A stretch of DNA of 64,000 nucleotides from Delphinapterus leucas (Eukaryota > Chordata > Mammalia > Artiodactyla > Monodontidae): NCBI RefSeq assembly GCF_002288925.2, contig NW_022098076.1:74539873-74603872 (forward strand). The letters are read 5' to 3'. The notes under the pieces were generated by a model that searched no databases, was not told the DNA's origin, and was given only the letters and a program-made list of their open reading frames with translations. Positions 57,871-64,000 of this stretch are shown here, one piece after another. The stretch's first letter is position 1, and the number at the start of each line of letters is the position of its first letter. The position numbers and the translations under genes are program-made.

Positions 57871-59112
57871 CTAAGGTGTGGTAGGCAGCTTCTAAAAGGG
57901 GTTCTAATGCTCCCCACCTTCTGGTATTCATGCCCTTGTATAAATGCCTCCTTTGGAGTGTGGGCTGGACTTAGTGACTTGTTTCTAATAAATAGAATAC
58001 AGTCAAAGTGATGGGATGTCACTGCAGAGATCAGGCTACAAACGACTGTGACTTCCATCTTGCTCTCATTCTCCCTCTGGCTCTTCTCACCTGCTCACTC
58101 TGATGGAAATCAGATGCTGTGTTGTGAGCTGTACTATGGAGAGGCCCACATGGCAAGGAACTGAGGACAGACGGCCTCCAGCCAACGGCCAGCAAGGAAC
58201 CAAGGCCCTTAGTCCAACAGCCCACGAGGAACTGATTGCCAACAATCACATGAGTGGGCTTGGAATCAAATCCTTCCCCAGTTGAGCCTTGAGCTTGGCT
58301 GGCATCTTATTTGCAGCCTCATGAAAGAACCTGAGCCAGAGGACCCAGCTGAGCTGTGCCTGGATTCCTGACCTATGGAACTGTGAGATAAATGTAGTTG
58401 TTTTAAGCCCTCTGTACGTTATCACAACCCTCACTCCCAACACATATATAGAGACATCTACCTCTCAACCAGAGTCCATTTCTCTGCATGTAAGCATTTT
58501 GAGTCAATTGTCACCTTCAAGCCTTGGGAACGATAAAGTTTGGGGAATCTCTCATTGAACCTGGGGACTTGGCGGAGACTAAATCTCTCACGACTAAGAA
58601 CTCACGCGAAGGAAATGCTTCCAACAGGGAGTGACATGCTAGCATCATGTCCTTCCATTTCCTCTTCTAGAATTTAAGCTCCGTGGGGCAGGGGTTTTTT
58701 GCTTTGTTTAGTTTTGGTTTTTTGGTTTTGGTCCATTTTGATCCCATGTGACGGCACGTAGTAGGTGCTCAATACATATTTGCCAAATGAATTATGACCA
58801 CCCCCACCATCAACATAGTCACTGTTACTGCAAGCTATAGACCTCTTTCAGTTGTGGACTGTAAGAATCTAGAGCAATATTACAGCCCCATCTTAACCAA
58901 TATCCCAGCCTCCTTATCCAAACTTTCACTGAGACACTATTAAGGAATAATTCGAAATGGATTTTAATTTCCTCTCTTATTTCTGCTCCTGACTCATGTC
59001 ACTTTATCCTATTCCACTCAAGGAGTTTCTAGTGAGCAGAAAAGTGTCCCCAAATGTGAGAAACAGATTAAGTTTTGGAGTAATTTGTTACACAGCAACT
59101 GGTAATTCATAC
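57871..59112 (+). repeat. Ancient LTR-like repeat interrupted at 58409-59066
   Basis: 57871-58408 contains TCTGGTATTCATGCCCTTGT, GGGATGTCACTGCAGAGATC, GAGAGGCCCACATGGCAAGG, CAGAGGACCCAGCTGAGCTG and AACTGTGAGATAAATGTAG followed by GTTGTTTTAAGCC, the usual near-end order of a MaLR/ERVL-style LTR. The expected terminal part (AAGTTTTGGAGTAATTTGTT, ACACAGCAACTGG) appears only at 59067-59112, after duplication copy B. Subfamily not determined. Confidence 0.6.
58409..59066 (+). repeat. Diverged 0.66-kb duplication, copy B, inside an LTR-like repeat
   Basis: Direct-orientation homologue of 53868-54526. Left junction follows the LTR phrase GTTGTTTTAAGCC; right junction precedes AAGTTTTGG of the same LTR, so the copy appears inserted with at most a couple of bases lost. 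No poly(A) is seen at its right end. Confidence 0.85.
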
Positions 59113-59324
59113 ATAAGGCACTGAGAACATCAGTCACTGTGCCTGTGTTTCTGTGCCCCGAGGCACTCTGCTCTGACCTCAGATGAAGAGTTTGTTCATT
59201 CACAGGACAATGCAAGTGTACATGTGAGAGATCACCAGGCAAAAGAAGTACTTTGGTGTGCTTAATTTGTGGGCTGAACTTAAGACCTAGGAGAGTTCCT
59301 CTCAAGCCTTAGTGTGCCTTAAAG

Positions 59325-59450
59325 GTCAGCTTGGGTGGTTGTTTAAAGTGCAGATTTCCTGGGTAGACTCTCATTTCCAGAGATTCTAACTTAGTATGTC
59401 TAGTATGGCACTTGGGATATGCCTTTTTGTCTAGTTCCTCTTGAGCTCCA
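59325..59450 (+). repeat. MER5-like fragment
   Basis: AAAGTGCAGATTTCCTGGGT, CAGAGATTCTAACTTAGTAT, TTGGGATATGCC. Confidence 0.45.
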
Positions 59451-59689
59451 TTGCGGAGAATACCGGCTTAGAAGACAAAGCTCAGAGCCAGGACCTCACC
59501 CTCCCACCATCAGCCGTCACATGAGCAGAGCTGGCCATTCCCCTGCTCTGAGTTGATATTCTTCTCCAGACAGGAGTGAGTAAAGAGCAAGTTCCAAATC
59601 AATATCAGAAAGAGGCAACACAGTGATATGGAAAAGGTGCTGAGAAGAGATTTGCGCATTTACCCCTGGAGTCTGGACCATTCCTGGTG

Positions 59690-60250
59690 ACAGGAATTCA
59701 GTAGGAAGCAAGACAGATGAAGGTTTTGCTCTCACAATGTCCACATCCTAGTGTGGAAAACAGATAAGTAGGCAAATAAATAAAACAGGTAATTTCATAT
59801 GGTGATAAGTGCTATAACGAAACTAAACAGGTTAATGTGACAGGGAATGATGCGCTAGCACGTGTATTGACTGGAGGGAAATAGATGGTGAGGGCAGGGA
59901 AGACTTCCTGAATTTAGACCAAAGAGGTGAAAAGGAACTAATGATGTAAAGATCTGCGGTAGAATATTCCAATCAGAGAAGTCAGCAAGCAGAGAGCTTC
60001 AGGTGGAAATGATGTAGCGTGTTAGGGGAGCAGAGAGAAGGCCAGTGTGACCGGAGACTAGGGAATGCGGGGAGGGGTGATGGAAAATGAAATCGGAGAG
60101 GAGGACAAGAATCATAGCATGTAGAGTCCTGTAACAATGGTGAAAGAGACTGCATTTAATTCTAAGTGAGCTGGGACACCACTGAAGGATTTTAAGTAAT
60201 GGATGTCTATTTTTTAAAAGGTCACTCTGGTTGCTGAGTAGGGAGTGGAT
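59690..60250 (-). repeat. L2-like fragment
   Basis: Reverse-complement L2: ACAATGTCCACATCCTAGTG, GGTGATAAGTGCTATAACGA, TTTTAAGTAATGGATGTCTA, GGTCACTCTGGTTGCTGAGT. Directly followed by a MIR. Confidence 0.65.
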
Positions 60251-60560
60251 TGGAGGTCTACCATTTCTTGAACACTTACAATAGGCCAGACACTGTGCCA
60301 AAAATTTTATAGACTTTACCTCATTTGATCTGCACAACAAACTTATGGGTTAGATACTACTGTTTTTCTTATTTTATAGAAGAGGGAACTGAGGCTCAGA
60401 CAGTTAAGTAACTTGCCCAAGATCAAACAGCTAGTATGTGGCTATGGTGGCTAACACCAGTGGTCACCAAGATTTCTGATTCTCCTGACTGAGGGATCAA
60501 AACCAAGTCTTTCTGAACCACAAGTCAGTATCCTTAACTACTGGGCAATACTGCTTCTCC
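60250..60560 (-). repeat. MIR-like SINE
   Basis: TTGAACACTTACAATAGGCC, CAGACACTGTGCC, GGAACTGAGGCTCAGACAGT, AGTAACTTGCCCAAGATCAA. Confidence 0.72.
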
Positions 60561-61740
60561 CTACCTCATTATCCATGAAGACCTCTTAGATAAAGTTATG
60601 ACCTTGAAAAGATGAGAGAAAGAGGATCTAAGAAAAAAATGTAATCCTTATGAGGACAATTACTAGAGGAATAAAAGTAGAAAATCATGCCTGTCTTTCC
60701 TTTTCTTACTATGTCAATTTAAAAAAATAAAGAAAATAAAAAGGAGAATTTCTTAGAAAAATATTTATAGTTAGGGTATCCAGGTTTTTTGCTCATGACC
60801 AAGGAATTAATTGTGGCTACTCCTCATTGAAAATAATTTTGCAGCCCATCTCTAGGGAAGCATAAATGGAAATGCTTTCTACTTTGGAATAAAGGCTCCA
60901 AGATATGGCCCTTCTAATTGCAAGCAGGACAGAATCTCCATTTGAGCCACTGTCCCCTGTGTGGCCTCTTTCTTGCTTCAGTAAAGACCATTTGTTAGTT
61001 TAAGACTGTTTATTAATCTAAACCACCTTCCCTTTCAGCTTTCCATCACCCATCATTCTCAAATCCCAAGGATTGACAGTCTCTGTATCTAAGTTAGGAA
61101 AGAACCCACGTAATGAGGCCAGTGTCCCCATATCTAAAGGCGATTGTGTAATAAATTATAGTCTCCCACGGTTACTAGGAAACCTGAGTTTAAAGAGATT
61201 ACATTGGTAACCAAGATGCTAAAATGACCCCATTTTCTTGACTTAAAAATATAATACTTTCTATCAGAAAAAAAAAAGGGAAAAGAAAAAAGGATTGACC
61301 AAGAAGATAGCAGCTATTACCCACATATTCATACACCTATGGATGAGAACACAGAGTGTCCGGTCTTATCCACAGTCCCAAACATGTCTACAAACTGGGA
61401 ACAGCTCTGAGAGGATTTGCTAATTAGCCTCATGTTTACACATTTTTGGTCAACTATAATTACTTGTTTATTAGAACAGAGGCTTCCCTGTTTATTGCAG
61501 TCATTATAGTCTGTCAGTAAGAGATAATGTTCCTGAATTTCACAAGTATGTGTGAATTGCACAAATCTCGCCAGCCCTAGCTGGGACTCACTCTCAATGA
61601 AAATGCTCAGAGAAGATAATTCTCAAGGAGGCACAGAATTTTATTTCAGCTAATAAGGAGTTATCTTGCCCAACAGAACTGCAAACATTCCCCTAAGCAA
61701 GGAATTTGCAGCAAGCGCCTTCTTACTTGGCACTAATCCA
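60561..61740. other. Unique upstream sequence
   Basis: No gene or repeat confidently recognised. A-rich runs near 60720-60745 and 61265-61290. Confidence 0.35.
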
Positions 61741-61744
61741 TTCA

Positions 61745-61900
61745 TCTCTTCAACAATGTTAGGCACTTACTTCACAAGCCTATAATGTAGGGATCAGTGG
61801 CCCCATTTTCTAGATAAGGAAACTAAGACTCAGAGAGGTCAGGTAACTTGCACTGAGGGGCATGCCTAAGATCCATATCCAGGCCTTTCTTTCTACAAAG
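61745..61900 (-). repeat. MIR-like fragment
   Basis: CCCATTTTCTAGATAAGGAA, ACTCAGAGAGGTCAGGTAAC. A similar piece is at 62395-62515 (TTCACAGATGAGGAAACAGG, CACAGAGAGGTTAAGTGGCC). Confidence 0.6.
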
Positions 61901-62739
61901 TCCACGTTTTGTTCATTCTCCACACACACATACCACTCATGTGGACTAGGTGAGTTTTTCTGGGGTACATAACTGCAGGGGTGTATATAAAAGGAATTGC
62001 TGGATGACAGGACCAGGACCAGCAGGTAGTCTTGAGACTAGAAAAGGAGAGGTATGACAGCATGTTAAGGTAGGGGAGCTGGTGTTGGGAAGAGGTTGTA
62101 TTGTTTGCTGAGGAAGTTAGAAAACACAAGGAGTAGCTGGGAATTTGGAAGACGGAACTTCATTTGTCTGGCTGTTGTGGATGAGGGCTGGACCACCAGC
62201 ACGTTAATTAGGTCTTTGATTACATTGAATCCTTTTTACTTTTGCAGGTGCTTGGGGAGGGACAGAGTTGATGCTTTGCACTGAGTGGCCTCTGGCTGTG
62301 TCAGCACAAGGTGTTGGGATCATTGCAATCATAACGGGAATAGTCAGCTGTTGCTGAGAGGTGATTCTGTGGGGACGCCATGTGAAGTGATTTACCTTCA
62401 TTTTCTCATTTAGCCTTTATACCTCTTCTCAAGGTTAGTTCTATTTTTGTTCACAGATGAGGAAACAGGCACAGAGAGGTTAAGTGGCCATGATCACACG
62501 ACTTCCAGAATCAGGACTCAGTGTCCCACCGCTATCTGGACCAACAGAATTCTTAGACACACCCATGCACTACATATCTTCCATCGCTCTAGCCCCAGTT
62601 TATGAGAACGCATGCTGGATTTCAAGAGGCGACTTTGTGTTTTCATACTTTTTTATACTGAGGTATTTACTTACACACACTCAAGTGCGCAAATCTTAAG
62701 TGGATAGTAAATACGGTTCCTGAACCCAATTCCAACATG

Positions 62740-62775
62740 TGTGTGTGAGTTTGTGTGTGTGAGTGTGTGTGTCTA
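62740..62775 (+). repeat. GT-rich simple sequence
   Basis: Interrupted (GT)n with GA interruptions. Confidence 0.85.
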
Positions 62776-62809
62776 GGTTTCCCCATACCAACAAGTGATT
62801 CTCTGACAC

Positions 62810-63600
62810 CAATAGGGTGTCTGAGAATACAACTCAATTTTAACATTATCTACCCAAAGATGGCATCAGATGTCACAGGTGAAGGGCTCAGTCCCACAAG
62901 ACAGCCTTCAGATGCCAGTCACAAGTCCAGGTTGTTACCTGTACTTTTGACCAACTGGCAATAAATCAGAGGTTCCCACAATCCCCTCCTCAGGTTCAAT
63001 TAATTTGCCAGTGTTGTTCACAGAGCTCAGGAAAACCCATTTACTCACTAGATTACCAGTTTATTGTAAAAGGATATTAAAGGATACGAATCAATGGCCA
63101 AAGATGCACAGAGTGGGGTATGTGGGAAGGGGCGTGCGGCTCCCATGCCCTCTTCAAGAGCACCACTCCCCCAATATCTCCATCTGTTCACCAGCCTGGA
63201 AGCTCTCCAAACCCTGTCTTTTTTGGGTCTTAATGGAGGCTTCATAACAAAATCATGATTGACTAAATCATTGGCCAGTGGCAATCGATTCAACCTCAAG
63301 GTCCTCTCCCCTCCCCAGAAATCAGGGGATGGGACTAAAAGTTCCAAGCCTCTAATCACTTGGTTTGTTCTCCAGGCAACCAGCTCCCACACTTGGATGA
63401 GATCCAAAAGTCACGTTTTCTGAAGTGTTTTCAGGAACTGCGGACGAGAGACCAAATACTATCCCGTTGCTCTTATCACTCAGGAAATTCCAAGGGTTTG
63501 GGGAGCTGTGAGCCAGGAAATGTAGATGATGACCAAATATCTGTGAGAAATATCTCATATTTCATATCTCATCTGAATGACCAAACATATATTTTTCCTA
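62810..63600. repeat. LTR-like ancient repeat, family not assigned
   Basis: Phrases CAGTTTATTGTAAAAGGATA, GCCTGGAAGCTCTCCAAACC, TTAATGGAGGCTTCATAACA, GACTAAATCATTGGCCAGTG, GATGGGACTAAAAGTTCCAA and GAAATTCCAAGGGTTTGGGG occur in an order I associate with an old ERV-type LTR. No coding content. Strand and subfamily unknown. Confidence 0.5.
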
Positions 63601-64000
63601 TAAATCACAATATCGCAGATAGCTTAAGGGAGTTTGACACAGTTAGATACCCATGTAACAACGTTCTATGTCAATAAACACATCTGATCTGAAAATGCAG
63701 CAATGATAGATATTGCAGGATGTGCAGGTACAATTTTTTTTTAACTCCAGATGACATTATTTAGAACATAATATTGTAGCATGCACATGGATGGTTTTAC
63801 ATTACATCTTCTTGTTATGATTTATAGAACTCAAGTCTCCTTTATTTTGGAAGATACGTGAATCCAGATGTTCAAGGTATATGAGGTACAAGGTGACATA
63901 AACCAGGACGCCATGGGGGGCTTTCTATGTGTTTATATTAATTCCACTTCACACGATATTACAGATAAACTTTTGTGCTATCCACATAGGGGAGACTTGA
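63601..64000. other. Unclassified sequence to window end
   Basis: Nothing recognised. Confidence 0.3.

Overview
The window is mammalian nuclear DNA, almost certainly from a cetacean. The evidence is at least 17 tRNA-derived SINEs of the CHR type: long CHR-1-like copies with an (AAATA)n tail, and shorter, very uniform CHR-2-like copies ending in a GCCCGCGTACCGCA + poly(A) motif. They sit among L1, L2, MIR, MER5 and MaLR-type remnants. Species cannot be fixed from sequence alone. Family names were assigned by eye from remembered consensus features, not by a RepeatMasker run.

Only one protein-coding exon is supported. Exon 1 of MARCHF4 (a membrane-associated RING-CH E3 ubiquitin ligase) lies on the minus strand at 51422-50928. 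It encodes 165 residues from the ATG to the first two zinc ligands of the RING-CH finger and ends at a clean GT donor. Everything to the left (1-50927) is read as MARCHF4 intron 1; no second exon was found. To the right are a long GC-rich 5' region and CpG-island promoter (about 52.4-53.6 kb). This region holds two abutting upstream ORFs and back-to-back TATA-like elements. A polypurine tract follows, and then about 10 kb of upstream intergenic DNA. SMARCAL1 is the expected next gene in mammals, from memory of human 2q35, but is not reached here.

Layout: 1-24 kb is dense in SINEs and L1 (old L1 bodies at about 5.4-6.7, 10.5-12.3, 18.5-21.1 and 23.3-24.1 kb). 24-28 kb is mostly unique and GC-richer, with a small CpG cluster near 26.2 kb. 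28-50 kb is old MIR/L2/MaLR sediment with few recent insertions. 50.9-53.8 kb is the gene start. 53.9-64 kb is upstream DNA containing a diverged 0.66-kb duplication, the second copy of which sits inside an ancient LTR-like repeat.

The observations most worth checking are: (1) that 0.66-kb duplication of the MARCHF4-proximal upstream sequence; (2) three CHR-1 SINEs whose target-site duplications enclose extra non-SINE 3' sequence ending in poly(A); (3) a B-box A-to-T change fixed in all nine CHR-2 copies and absent from the seven CHR-1 copies with a readable B box; (4) two L1 insertions with 5' inversion; (5) tandem uORFs joined by a TGATG overlap in the MARCHF4 leader.
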